DNA of 64,000 nt from Stieleria sp. JC731. Its GTDB lineage: Bacteria; Planctomycetota; Planctomycetia; Pirellulales; Pirellulaceae. Shown one piece after another: positions 26,454 to 34,683 of the stretch. The translations under genes were made by a program, and so were the position numbers. The notes under the pieces were generated by a model. The model was not told the DNA's origin and did no database searches. It saw nothing but the letters and a program-made list of their open reading frames with translations. The stretch's first letter is position 1, and each line of letters begins with the position of its first letter. The stretch is taken from assembly GCF_020966635.1 (NCBI RefSeq), contig NZ_JAJKFQ010000005.1:646481-710480 (forward strand), in the 5' to 3' direction.

Positions 26454-27179
26454 GTGACACGACGCTACTTTGTTGCCGACTTGCCTTCCGCAGGCGGCGC
26501 GATCCCTCTAAGTGATGAAGAGGCGCACCACGCCGCTCGCGTCATGCGACTGAAAGTTGGCGACGAGATACAGCTCTTTGATGGTGCGGGGGCGCAGTGC
26601 AGCGCAGTTGTGGCCGCGATCGACAAGCGAAGTTGCGTTGTGACTTCGTCGGTCCCCGAAGCGGTTGATCGCGAGCCATCGGTCGGGATCGATTTGGCAG
26701 TCGCGCTGCCCAAGGGCGACCGGGCGAAGGAGCTGGTTGAGCGCTTGACTGAATTAGGGGTGCGCCGGTTGGTCCCTCTCGTTTGTGATCGGACTCAGAG
26801 GTCGCCTAGTGAATCGCAGCTTTCAAAGTTGCGGCGCGTCGTAATCGAGGCTTGCAAGCAAAGTGAACGCAATGTCTTGATGGAGATTGACGAGCCGTTA
26901 CGGTTAGATGCTTACGTCGCAGCGATTGATAGCTATGGTGGCGCAGATGGTGCGCAAGGGACAGTGAAGTGGGTTTTGCATCCAGGCGGTGAATTGATTT
27001 CTTCTGCAATTCGGTCCGTCGAGGGGTCGGCAAGCGTCGTCATCGGTCCAGAAGGTGGCCTGACCGATGACGAAGTGCGGCTTTTGGGTGACGCTGGTTT
27101 TGCTTCGGTTGGGCTGGGGCCGCGTATCTATAGAATCGAGACTGCGGCCGTCGTCGTTGCCGCTTGGTTGGCGGGCTAA
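26454..27179 (+). CDS. rsmE: 16S rRNA (uracil-1498-N3)-methyltransferase RsmE
   Basis: A 241-residue SPOUT methyltransferase that methylates U1498 of 16S rRNA with SAM. It has an N-terminal PUA-like part (EEAHHAARVMRLKVGDEIQLFDG) and the C-terminal trefoil-knot SAM site VVIGPEGGLTDDEVRLL followed by GLGPRIYRIETAAVV. The LAVALPKGDRAKELVERLTELG segment is also characteristic. Length is normal. The GTG start at 26454 is supported by AGGA 7 nt upstream. Confidence 0.96.
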   Translation: MTRRYFVADLPSAGGAIPLSDEEAHHAARVMRLKVGDEIQLFDGAGAQCSAVVAAIDKRSCVVTSSVPEAVDREPSVGIDLAVALPKGDRAKELVERLTELGVRRLVPLVCDRTQRSPSESQLSKLRRVVIEACKQSERNVLMEIDEPLRLDAYVAAIDSYGGADGAQGTVKWVLHPGGELISSAIRSVEGSASVVIGPEGGLTDDEVRLLGDAGFASVGLGPRIYRIETAAVVVAAWLAG

Positions 27180-27405
27180 GCTGGCGGCTTCGTCTGGTGC
27201 AATCGCCGCTATGCAGGTCTTGGTGATGTGTTTCTGTTGGCGAACGGTGTGATCTTGCTGCGCTGGTTGGTTCGTCTGGTGTGACTGATCAGGGAGCGCA
27301 AACGTTGTGCTGTTGATGTTCGGTGGGTTCCGAAGTCGAGTACTTGGGCTACATTGTCTTTGTACCCTTCTCCGCCTGATTTCTAGTTCGCACGGAGTGC
27401 AAAGT

Positions 27406-28302
27406 ATGGTCATTGGAATCGACCCTCGCGTTGACTTTGCCTGCAAGCTGCTGCTCGGTAGCCCGGACCATCCCGCGATCACAATTCACTTTCTTAACGC
27501 CGTGCTTGGCGGCGAGCCGAAAATCGCTCAAGTGCAAATCCGTAATCCGATCGCTGGAAAGCGATTCGACGAGGATAAGCTTTCGATTTTGGACATTCTC
27601 GCGACGGACGATCATGGTCGACTGATCGACATCGAGATTCAGACGACGCTTCCGGCGGGGCTCTCTAGACGTTTGACCTACTATGCTGCCAGCCAACTGA
27701 TCGAGCAACTCGGCGAAGGCGACAGCTACCGAGACCTGCGTCCGTCGATCGGGATTTGTATTCTTGATGCGATGCTATTCAGAGACTCGGTGAGCCTGCA
27801 CCTCGATTTTCAGCTGCGATCCAGGACCGGCGAACGCCTCACGGATTGCCTGCAAATCCATCTTTTAGAGTTGCCCAAGTACGTACCTGAGGCGGATAAT
27901 GATGTGCCATCGGACCCAATCAGGCAGTGGATGCATTTTTTCCGTTTCGCTGGAACTTCCACTTTGGATGAGTTGCACCGCACGCTTCCCGACCCGGTCT
28001 TTTTCGAAGCGATAGGAGTCTTGGAAATGATCGCCAAAAATCCCGAAGAACGACGATTCTACGAAGCGCGTTTGAAAATGCAGCGAGATGAAGAGGCACG
28101 TCTCGTGGCTGCGGAAGAACGTGGCGAGGCGATTGGTGAAGCTCGTGGCGAAGCTCGCGGAGAAGCGATCGGGCGTGTCCGCGTTCTGCAGTCGCTCGTT
28201 GGCGTTGGCGAATCAAGTGTGGAGCAACTACGCGACAGGAGCCTTGAAGAGTTGTCTGCGATGGAAGAGAGCTTGAAGCAGCAACTTCGCGAACGCGGCT
28301 AA
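27406..28302 (+). CDS. Rpn-family PD-(D/E)XK nuclease / putative transposase-like protein
   Basis: A 298-residue protein of the Rpn / PD-(D/E)XK nuclease-transposase family. It opens with IDPRVDFACKLLLGSPDHP and INAVLGG-like sequence (FLNAVLGGEPKI). The nuclease core has Asp63 in LSILDILATD and Glu77-x-Gln79 in LIDIEIQTTL, the expected active-site set with Gln in place of Lys. The C-terminal tail is an acidic/basic helix with near-perfect EARGEARGEAIG repeats, a common variable tail in this family. Members promote RecA-independent recombination or act in phage defence; which applies here is unknown. The ATG at 27406 is chosen (GGAG upstream); the frame extends upstream to 27307. Confidence 0.88.
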   Translation: MVIGIDPRVDFACKLLLGSPDHPAITIHFLNAVLGGEPKIAQVQIRNPIAGKRFDEDKLSILDILATDDHGRLIDIEIQTTLPAGLSRRLTYYAASQLIEQLGEGDSYRDLRPSIGICILDAMLFRDSVSLHLDFQLRSRTGERLTDCLQIHLLELPKYVPEADNDVPSDPIRQWMHFFRFAGTSTLDELHRTLPDPVFFEAIGVLEMIAKNPEERRFYEARLKMQRDEEARLVAAEERGEAIGEARGEARGEAIGRVRVLQSLVGVGESSVEQLRDRSLEELSAMEESLKQQLRERG

Positions 28303-28367
28303 GCTTGGGGCAGTCGACTCTGTGAACCCCCGCCGTACGGCTTTCGCAATTAACTATGCGATGTCAT

Positions 28368-28385
28368 AACGCAGCCGGCTGCGTT
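28368..28385. repeat. 18-nt perfect palindrome between convergent genes
   Basis: AACGCAGCCGGCTGCGTT lies about 65 nt after the Rpn-family stop and 165 nt before the end of the opposing gene. It makes a strong hairpin but lacks a T-run on either side, so it is at best an atypical terminator. Confidence 0.5.
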
Positions 28386-28549
28386 TGTGTGTCTTGGTTT
28401 GACGAGCAGGTCATGCGGACAGGAAGCGGCGGTAGTTGTTGTCGCTACCGCGACTTGGGGGCGCAACGCTGTCAAAGTGCGAGCAGCACTGCTGTGGTCA
28501 AGTCGCCCCGTTCTATGGGGCAACTTGTTATTGCGTTGCTAGCTGACAG

Positions 28550-29266
28550 CTATGCTTGGGGGCGGCCGTTTCCCCAGTGGTGTGCCGGGTGGATGTGTTC
28601 ACGAACCGTTTCGGTTTGCTGAAAGTTGATTCGGCTGTTGGGTTCGTGGCTGGGTTGGGCTGGGATGGTTTCCGTCCGCGCGGTGATTTTGGATCGCGAC
28701 CCTTGTGGGCCGGGTTTGCGTCCCCGGCGGCGTCCCTGTTGCTCGGGAATGAATCTTGGGTTTGCGGGGAATAGCAGTTTGCTGATTGCTAGCTTATTGA
28801 TGCTCAGGCCGCAGGTTTTTGATTCTGCTTGAAGGGCTTCGTGAAGCGATCGCGGAATTCGAATTGTGATCATGCGTTCCGGTTCGGCCGCGTCTGCTTT
28901 CGATTGGTCTTGGCTACGGATGGCAGCTAGCATTTCTTGAAGCTGCATGTAGTGCTCACTGGTGATGAAGCGAGCGTATTCGTCTTCACTCTGGAACAGC
29001 TTTCGGACCACGCCATCAACACCCAAAATCGCGCGGAAGAATAGAACCCAGCTTCCCGTTTTGGCGAAGGCCTCCTGGGCCAGTTCGAGGGCTTCATGAC
29101 AGCGGCTTTCGTAGTCCCCGGTTTTGTTCTCGACAGGGATCTCGAGGGTTGGCAGGTCAGCCTCTTTGTCGGGGTCTGGGTCGCTAGCATAGCGGAGTTG
29201 GTTGCCGCCAGAAGTTTCCTCGGGAGCCACCAGGGGGTTGAATTCCGTTGGGTTCATGTCGGCCAT
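28550..29266 (-). CDS. Ribbon-helix-helix (HicB/Arc-like) domain protein
   Basis: A 238-residue protein with no signal peptide. Residues about 132-166 (ERMITIRIPRSLHEALQ, then SINKLAISKLLF) form a ribbon-helix-helix motif of the HicB/Arc kind: a beta strand with alternating residues followed by two helices. The N-terminal 90 residues are acidic then helical (SRCHEALELAQEAFAKTG, FRAILGVDGVVRKLF), possibly a dimerisation or partner-binding region. The C-terminus is basic and low complexity (RRRGRKPGPQGSRSK), likely contacting DNA. No toxin gene is adjacent, so an antitoxin role is not supported; a regulator or small-plasmid-type protein is equally possible. Confidence 0.75.
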   Translation of the reverse strand: MADMNPTEFNPLVAPEETSGGNQLRYASDPDPDKEADLPTLEIPVENKTGDYESRCHEALELAQEAFAKTGSWVLFFRAILGVDGVVRKLFQSEDEYARFITSEHYMQLQEMLAAIRSQDQSKADAAEPERMITIRIPRSLHEALQAESKTCGLSINKLAISKLLFPANPRFIPEQQGRRRGRKPGPQGSRSKITARTETIPAQPSHEPNSRINFQQTETVREHIHPAHHWGNGRPQA

Positions 29267-29660
29267 GGGCTAGATTCCTTTGCAAGCTTGTTCGGTCTGG
29301 AGGAGCGTTGTCGCAAGTGCGGTCGCTCGGGTGGATGGATGTGCCGATCTTCGGGGCCGGTCAAATCCAGCGTCGTAACCGTTGCTTTCAAAGGGACTTA
29401 CGCAAGCAAAGCCGCGATGCCCTGAAACCGTGCACGCCAGGGTCGGCATGGTGAACAGCCCGTTGCACGGTATTTGGGCGTCGGTTGTTGATGCGGGGCC
29501 AAGGTGTCCATGTCGATATGCTTTCAAAAAAAGTGGATTTGCTAGGATTGTTTCGTGACTCTATCCCGGGTTTTTGCAAGCTGGTTTGCTAATGCTAGCG
29601 ATGCCAGTTTTTTCGACGCCGATGCGATCGGACTGGCAGCAGAATGGAGTCTCAATCGCA

Positions 29661-30186
29661 GTGCTATGTCCCCATCGAAGTCGCTCCGCTAACGGTTGCT
29701 ATCAACCCCCCGCAGCGACATCGCCTGCAGGGACACAGCATGTTGGTCGTTCCGCTCGTTGCTAGCAGAAATCCACTAGCGGCCGAGATTCCGGAAATGA
29801 GATCCGGGGAAATGAGATCCGAATGAGATCCGGGGACACAGCACTCCAAAGATGTTTCGGGGACATAGCACTCCAAGCATTCGGACAGGTTTCAAAACGA
29901 GCTTGTTCCGTGAGGGCACCGTGTCGATTGGCCAAAGGGGACATAGCTTTCGAGTTTTGCTATCAAGCTCGTGCGTGGAGTGCGATGTGGGGTCATGGGG
30001 CTGGCTGTGTGGTTGCCCTGCCTCCTGAACAAATGCTTCGAAGTCGACCGACCGCGTCGATCGGACACTCCGGCAGTCCCGCTGGCGACTTCGAGCTTCT
30101 GCTATGTCCGCGATTGGCCTGCTGGAGTTGCGAATCCGTGGCGTGCTATGTCCCCGGTTGTTTGTGGCGTGCTATGTCCCCGGTTG
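29661..30186. repeat. Cluster of REP-like GGGGACAYAGCAC elements
   Basis: Forward cores: 29730-29740 (shortened), 29832-29844, 29859-29871 and 29937-29946. Reverse cores (GTGCTATGTCCCC): 29661-29673, 30100-30109 (degenerate), 30143-30155 and 30169-30181. Two forward copies share the extension CTCCAA. Just before them ATGAGATCC occurs three times (29796-29830). The pattern resembles palindromic REP-type elements mobilised by IS200-like TnpA/RAYT enzymes, but no such enzyme is encoded here. Confidence 0.65.
30138..30186 (+). repeat. Direct repeat, 23 nt with 26-nt period
   Basis: GTGGCGTGCTATGTCCCC plus GGTTG occurs at 30138-30160 and again, identical, at 30164-30186. The perfect identity suggests recent duplication, in contrast to the more divergent cores to the left. 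Confidence 0.85.
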
Positions 30187-30281
30187 GTTTGCTTTCAAAT
30201 GAAGTGGTGTTGATCGGGAAGATTGCTTCCTGATATAGCCCCTTTGTCAGGATTCCTACCTATGCCACTCCGACTTGATGC

Positions 30282-31967
30282 ATGGCTCGCATGATGCAAC
30301 CACGCCGCACTAATCTCTCTCGACGAAGTCTTCTTGCAAGCATTGCCGGGGGATCCATCGCCGTTGCCCTGAGCAGTGGCTGCAGTCTGTTCAAAGGTAA
30401 GAAGGAGGGAGAAGACAAGTCGCTGGCAGCATTGATGGATGTGCCGACGCCACCCGAGTTCATTCGGCAAGCAGCTGCACCACGGGGTCTGGCCCCGATT
30501 CGTGTTTCCGGAGTCGGTCTGGTTAACTCGTTGGTCGGAACTGGGGGGCCTGCTGATCCATCTCCCTATCGTGACCAGCTGGTCGATGAGATGCGTCGCA
30601 ATGATATCAAAGACGCTTTCTCGATTCTCGAACAAGACACAAACGCTTTGGTCCGAGTGATGGGAACGATCCCCGCCGGAGCAAAACGGGGTGATCCGAT
30701 TGACTTGGTTGTCGAGTCACCTTTGGACGCAAATGCGGAAACACTGCACGGCGGTTGGCTACTGGAAACTCGCCTGCGACAGCAAAAGGTGCTCAGCGGT
30801 CGCGTCCGACAAGGCGATTTGATGGCAATGGGAACCGGGCAGCTAATGCCACGATCCGCATTTGAAGCTGGCGACGATCCCCGACTTGCTACCCAGGGAT
30901 ACATTCTTGGTGGCGGCACGATTCAGGAAAGCCGCAATCTGGGGTTTGTCATCCGCCCCGAGTACCAGCACGTGAAGGTTGCCGCCATGCTAGCGCAGGC
31001 GATCAACCGCAGGTTTTTCTTCTTTGATGGGACGACTCGGCGAGGAGTCGCGAAGGCAATTGAGGATGACTATGTGCAAGTCGAAGTCCACCCTCGATAC
31101 GAAAACGCTCTCGGGCGATTTGTTTCGGTTATCCGAGCGATCGTTATCGACCCCAGTGCGTCGGAGCAGCAAGATCGTTTGCGTGGGTTAGCAACCAAAT
31201 TACAAGACCCTGCGACTGCGGCAGATGCCGCTCTACAGTTAGAAGCGATTGGTGAAAGCGCGATTCCGACATTGATCGCGGGCACCAAGAGCAGCAATCC
31301 AGAACTGTCGTTTTACGCTGCCGAAGCACTGGCTTACCTCGATCGACACGAAGCAATTGACCCACTGGTGCGTTCGATTCGTGATGACGCCGCATTCCGT
31401 TACCCAGCATTCCTCGCATTGGAAGGGACTGAGCATCCGGGGGTGGTGGATTCGTTAAAAAGCCTATTCGACGAAGACAGCATCGAAACTCGCTATGGTG
31501 CGTTCACGGTGCTTCGCCGCCGTCGTGAATCCGGCGGTGTGATGGCATCCAAACGAATGGGCAAAGCATGCATGCTTTACGAGGTTTCTTCGTTGGGCGC
31601 CCCTGCGATTGCGGTGTCGACCCGCGATACTGCAGAGATAGTTGTGTTCGGAAAATGTTCGCCCTTGCAGATTGGCGGTGCGATCATGGGTCCTTTAGGC
31701 CTGATTGTGAAGCCAGATCCTGCGGATCCGAGCCAAATTCGGGTCAGCCGATTTCAGGTTGGCAAGCCTGATCGCCGGCACGTTGCCAAAGCGACGGTGC
31801 CGGGGCTGTTGGAAGGGATCACAGCCGTCGGCGGCGACTACGCAGACGTCGTTTCTGTTTTGAGATCGGCCAAAAGCCAAGGCGCGATCGCAGACCAATT
31901 GGCGATCGACCCACTCCCCAAAGCATTGCGAACCTACTACCGCGACGAAGAGTCTGAAGAAGAGTAG
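30282..31967 (+). CDS. FlgI-like (flagellar P-ring domain) HEAT-repeat lipoprotein
   Basis: A 561-residue lipoprotein. The N-terminus has a Tat-like twin-arginine motif (LSRRSLLA) and a lipobox LSSGC with Cys34. Residues about 60-275 resemble flagellar P-ring protein FlgI (IRVSGVGLVNSLVGTGG; VRVMGTIPAGAKRGDPIDLVV; LHGGWLLETRL; QGYILGGG). Residues about 290-400 are HEAT-like helical repeats (AIGESAIPTLIAGT; YAAEALAYLDRHEAIDPLVRS). No flagellar gene is nearby and true FlgI is neither lipidated nor interrupted by HEAT repeats, so it is likely a conserved planctomycete envelope protein with a P-ring fold. An intrinsic terminator follows. Confidence 0.8.
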   Translation: MARMMQPRRTNLSRRSLLASIAGGSIAVALSSGCSLFKGKKEGEDKSLAALMDVPTPPEFIRQAAAPRGLAPIRVSGVGLVNSLVGTGGPADPSPYRDQLVDEMRRNDIKDAFSILEQDTNALVRVMGTIPAGAKRGDPIDLVVESPLDANAETLHGGWLLETRLRQQKVLSGRVRQGDLMAMGTGQLMPRSAFEAGDDPRLATQGYILGGGTIQESRNLGFVIRPEYQHVKVAAMLAQAINRRFFFFDGTTRRGVAKAIEDDYVQVEVHPRYENALGRFVSVIRAIVIDPSASEQQDRLRGLATKLQDPATAADAALQLEAIGESAIPTLIAGTKSSNPELSFYAAEALAYLDRHEAIDPLVRSIRDDAAFRYPAFLALEGTEHPGVVDSLKSLFDEDSIETRYGAFTVLRRRRESGGVMASKRMGKACMLYEVSSLGAPAIAVSTRDTAEIVVFGKCSPLQIGGAIMGPLGLIVKPDPADPSQIRVSRFQVGKPDRRHVAKATVPGLLEGITAVGGDYADVVSVLRSAKSQGAIADQLAIDPLPKALRTYYRDEESEEE

Positions 31968-31995
31968 ACGAATCATTGCATGATCGTTTTTAATG

Positions 31996-32031
31996 ATCGG
32001 CGCCAGTCACGAAGGATTGGCGTCGATTTTT
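31996..32031 (+). terminator. Intrinsic terminator after the FlgI-like gene
   Basis: ATCGGCGCCA at 31996-32005 pairs with TGGCGTCGAT at 32018-32027 (10 bp, one G-U), followed by five T residues. It separates this gene from pdxJ. Confidence 0.8.
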
Positions 32032-32104
32032 GTTTGGGGGGAACTCGACCGGCGAGGATGCCCCCATCCAGGCACGTATTCGCATCTAGAGTTTTAGGCG
32101 GTCC

Positions 32105-32827
32105 ATGATTGAACTAGGCGTAAACATCGATCACGTTGCGACGGTCCGCCAGGCTCGGCGAACCTATGAACCCGATCCTGTCATCGCGGCGGCATTGGCC
32201 GAACAGGGTGGAGCCGACGGCATTACCTTTCACCTGCGCGAAGATCGTCGTCATATCCAAGACCGGGATGTAGAGCTATTGGTGCAGACGGTTGCGATCA
32301 AAACCAATTTTGAACTCGCTTGCGCCGACGACGTCATTTCGATCGCGTTGCGAGTCCAACCCGACTGGGCATTGCTCGTTCCCGAAAGCCGTGAGGAAGT
32401 GACCACCGAAGGCGGCTTGAACGTGGTCGGTGACAATGGCAGGATCGCCAAAGCGGTCGAGAAGCTAAAGTCCGCCGACATCCTGACCAGCTTGTTTGTT
32501 GATCCCGATGTGGAACAAATTGCCGCCGCAGCAAAGCTAGGTGTCGATGCCGTCGAGCTACATACGGGACCTTACGCGTTGGCCCGCAAGGGTGACGTCA
32601 CAAAAGAATTGCAGCGGCTCAAGGAAGCCGGCGCCTTGGCGATCGCCGAAGGAATGAGGCTGCACGCCGGGCATGGGCTGAACTACAACAATGTCCGTCC
32701 CGTCGCAGAGATCGATGGAATGATCGAACTGAATATCGGGCATTCCATTGTGAGCCGGGCGCTGATGGTTGGGATGAGAGACGCCGTTGCCGAAATGCGA
32801 CGAATTCTGGATGTCGTCGCGGGCTAG
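32105..32827 (+). CDS. pdxJ: Pyridoxine 5'-phosphate synthase PdxJ
   Basis: A 240-residue TIM-barrel enzyme that condenses 3-amino-1-hydroxyacetone phosphate with deoxyxylulose 5-phosphate in the DXP-dependent vitamin B6 pathway. Diagnostic segments are ELGVNIDHVATVRQARRT, GADGITFHLREDRRHIQD, VELHTGPYA and LHAGHGLNYNNVRPVA, followed by IDGMIELNIGHSIVSRAL. Length is normal and all segments are intact. The ATG at 32105 follows AGGCGG 3 nt upstream. It stands alone between two terminated or convergent neighbours. Confidence 0.97.
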   Translation: MIELGVNIDHVATVRQARRTYEPDPVIAAALAEQGGADGITFHLREDRRHIQDRDVELLVQTVAIKTNFELACADDVISIALRVQPDWALLVPESREEVTTEGGLNVVGDNGRIAKAVEKLKSADILTSLFVDPDVEQIAAAAKLGVDAVELHTGPYALARKGDVTKELQRLKEAGALAIAEGMRLHAGHGLNYNNVRPVAEIDGMIELNIGHSIVSRALMVGMRDAVAEMRRILDVVAG

Positions 32828-32871
32828 CACGTCGCCCACCACTAAAGCTTCATTTGAGCGGGCGTGTTATC

Positions 32872-34683
32872 CTAAAACTTCCAGCGGTATTCCATCCGAG
32901 CACCATAGACATCACGCTCGTTTTCTCGCCAGCCATGCATGACGTCAAAACGAAGTAGCGTGGCATGGGAGATCGGGAATTGGTAGCGAGAGCCGAGGGC
33001 AAATTGATTGCCTTGGGCGATCGCTCGACTTCCATGCGGGGTCAGATAGCTCGCTTCGAGCAGCAGTTGGCGGTCAAGGCTGTCGCCAATCAAGTCGACT
33101 CCGATTGACGCCCCCGTGGTGTCAGCACCAGTGTTGTCCAATGTGGCAAAACCGTTGACTCCATCGGTGTCAAAGTTGATACCGGTGTTGCGGAGAATCC
33201 CACCTGAGATTCCGGCGCGGGCAACCGATTGTGGTCTGCCCCAGCCGAAAAAGAAGTTGCCATAGGGAACGACCGTCAGTGGCGATGCGGTGATCAAACT
33301 GGATTCGATCAGCAGTAGTCCTCCATCAGCGGTTCTTGCGGACTTTGCCCCGTCCTGACCGGTGTTGACGATGACTCGGATGCTGTTGCTGACCCTATCA
33401 AGGTAACGTCGGGTAAAGCTGACTGTCGCGTTGTGATAGCTTAGCGATTCGTCATTCCGGACGTGCAAGTACGCATAGCCAGCTTCGATGTATCCGCCAT
33501 ATGCTTCGATGAATGCTGCCGTCCCGTAGGCCTGTGCATCGTTGTCGTCTTTGAATGCCGGGCTGTTGACTTGGTCGAATGCGGCAAAGAAAGTCCAATC
33601 GAAGTTTGACCAATTCAGCGTTCGCGAATGTTTCGCCGGTAGCGCGAATGCAAAGCCGCTGATCGCGTCTTCCATCCAGATCCCGTTTTGAAACAACAGC
33701 GGAACCAAACCGGCTGAAATCGGCAGTTCGAAGGGCGATGACTGGCCAGCAGTCGCACCCAGGATAGCGCCCAAGTCGCCTTCGAAGAACGCCGTTGTTG
33801 GTGTCAGATTCATCTCATTGCGATATCGCAAATCCCCGTCGACAAGTTCCCAGCGGGTGAACCTGTTTTGTTTGTCCAAGGGGCCGACAAATGCATGAAA
33901 CCGTTCCGAGTCGGTAATCCTGAGATCCAGATCCAAGTTAAGTCGACTTGCCCAGTTGTCTGTTCGATCGACAGCGTTTCGTCCGCTAGCGATCGCGGTT
34001 CGGTAGTCGCCGTAGATGTAAAACTGAGGCCGAACCAAATTCATGGGGCCGAACAGATCGATTCCGCGTGGGGTGATACCGTCTCCATACCAGACGCGTC
34101 CCCATTCCACCCAAGGATGCTGAGTCGGAACGTCATGCTTGGCATCGTAGGGGAAGGCCTCTTGGTCACCTGCAAACCCACATGAATCTGAACACGCAGT
34201 TTCCAAGCAGACAGTGGAAAAGTCGCCTCGATTGGCAACCGGTGCGGCCTTCAAAATATCGATGCGAGGATTGACGAATTGATCTTTGGATTCTTTCGCG
34301 GAAGCTTTCTGATCCGCAGCGTCTTTTCGTTCCAGAGGTGCAGGTGCGGCGGTCACATTGCCCGCGTCTTTGGGGGCTAGAGCCATCGAAGCTAGACGCA
34401 TGGAAGACTGTCCAGCGGCAGGCCGTATCAAAGAGCCCCTCGTATCTGTCTCCGTAGCCAGCGTGTCAGAGAGGTCTCGCTGTGCCTTGCTTTGCAACAA
34501 CGCGATCTGGTTTTCGCGAACGACCGAAGCGTTGGCGATTGAAGTCGAAGCAGCAGGTAGACGCCGTGGCCGTTGTGCGAAGGCGACCGGCGTTGTCAAA
34601 ACGGCCGCAACGAAGGACGACGCAGTGATCGCGATCAACTTGAGGGTGGTCGAGGGCTGAGAATGGGCTTTTTTTCGAGGCAT
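32872..34683 (-). CDS. Outer-membrane beta-barrel protein coupled to multihaem cytochrome
   Basis: A 603-residue exported protein. A signal peptide (LKLIAITASSFVAAVLTTPVAFA) is followed by a helical/disordered segment to about 170, including a Cys-containing stretch CLETACSDSCGF. The remaining 430 residues are alternating beta strands typical of a porin-like barrel (YGDYRTAIASGRNAV; WSNFDWTFFAAFDQV; YGGYIEAGYAYLHV). The C-terminus VYGARMEYRWKF ends in Phe, the usual BAM recognition residue. The start codon overlaps the cytochrome stop (TAATG), so the two are produced together. Transport or porin role is inferred; no named family was recognised. Confidence 0.82.
   Translation of the reverse strand: MPRKKAHSQPSTTLKLIAITASSFVAAVLTTPVAFAQRPRRLPAASTSIANASVVRENQIALLQSKAQRDLSDTLATETDTRGSLIRPAAGQSSMRLASMALAPKDAGNVTAAPAPLERKDAADQKASAKESKDQFVNPRIDILKAAPVANRGDFSTVCLETACSDSCGFAGDQEAFPYDAKHDVPTQHPWVEWGRVWYGDGITPRGIDLFGPMNLVRPQFYIYGDYRTAIASGRNAVDRTDNWASRLNLDLDLRITDSERFHAFVGPLDKQNRFTRWELVDGDLRYRNEMNLTPTTAFFEGDLGAILGATAGQSSPFELPISAGLVPLLFQNGIWMEDAISGFAFALPAKHSRTLNWSNFDWTFFAAFDQVNSPAFKDDNDAQAYGTAAFIEAYGGYIEAGYAYLHVRNDESLSYHNATVSFTRRYLDRVSNSIRVIVNTGQDGAKSARTADGGLLLIESSLITASPLTVVPYGNFFFGWGRPQSVARAGISGGILRNTGINFDTDGVNGFATLDNTGADTTGASIGVDLIGDSLDRQLLLEASYLTPHGSRAIAQGNQFALGSRYQFPISHATLLRFDVMHGWRENERDVYGARMEYRWKF

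Larger units (their letters stand above)
29267..30281. other. Gene-poor 1-kb stretch with REP-like elements
   Basis: No convincing gene on either strand. The stretch from 29661 to 30186 holds at least eight copies of a GGGGACATAGCAC-type core in both orientations, described separately. The first 390 nt show nothing I can assign beyond the likely promoter of the ribbon-helix-helix gene. Confidence 0.6.

Noticed and set aside
29823-30233. A 136-codon plus-strand frame in the repeat cluster
   Set aside because: It is composed largely of the REP-like repeats read through in one frame; composition (many Cys, Trp, Ser) and lack of a start signal argue against a gene.
29267-30281. CRISPR array as an explanation for the repeated GGGGACATAGCAC cores
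   Set aside because: Spacing is irregular, copies occur in both orientations and no cas genes are near.
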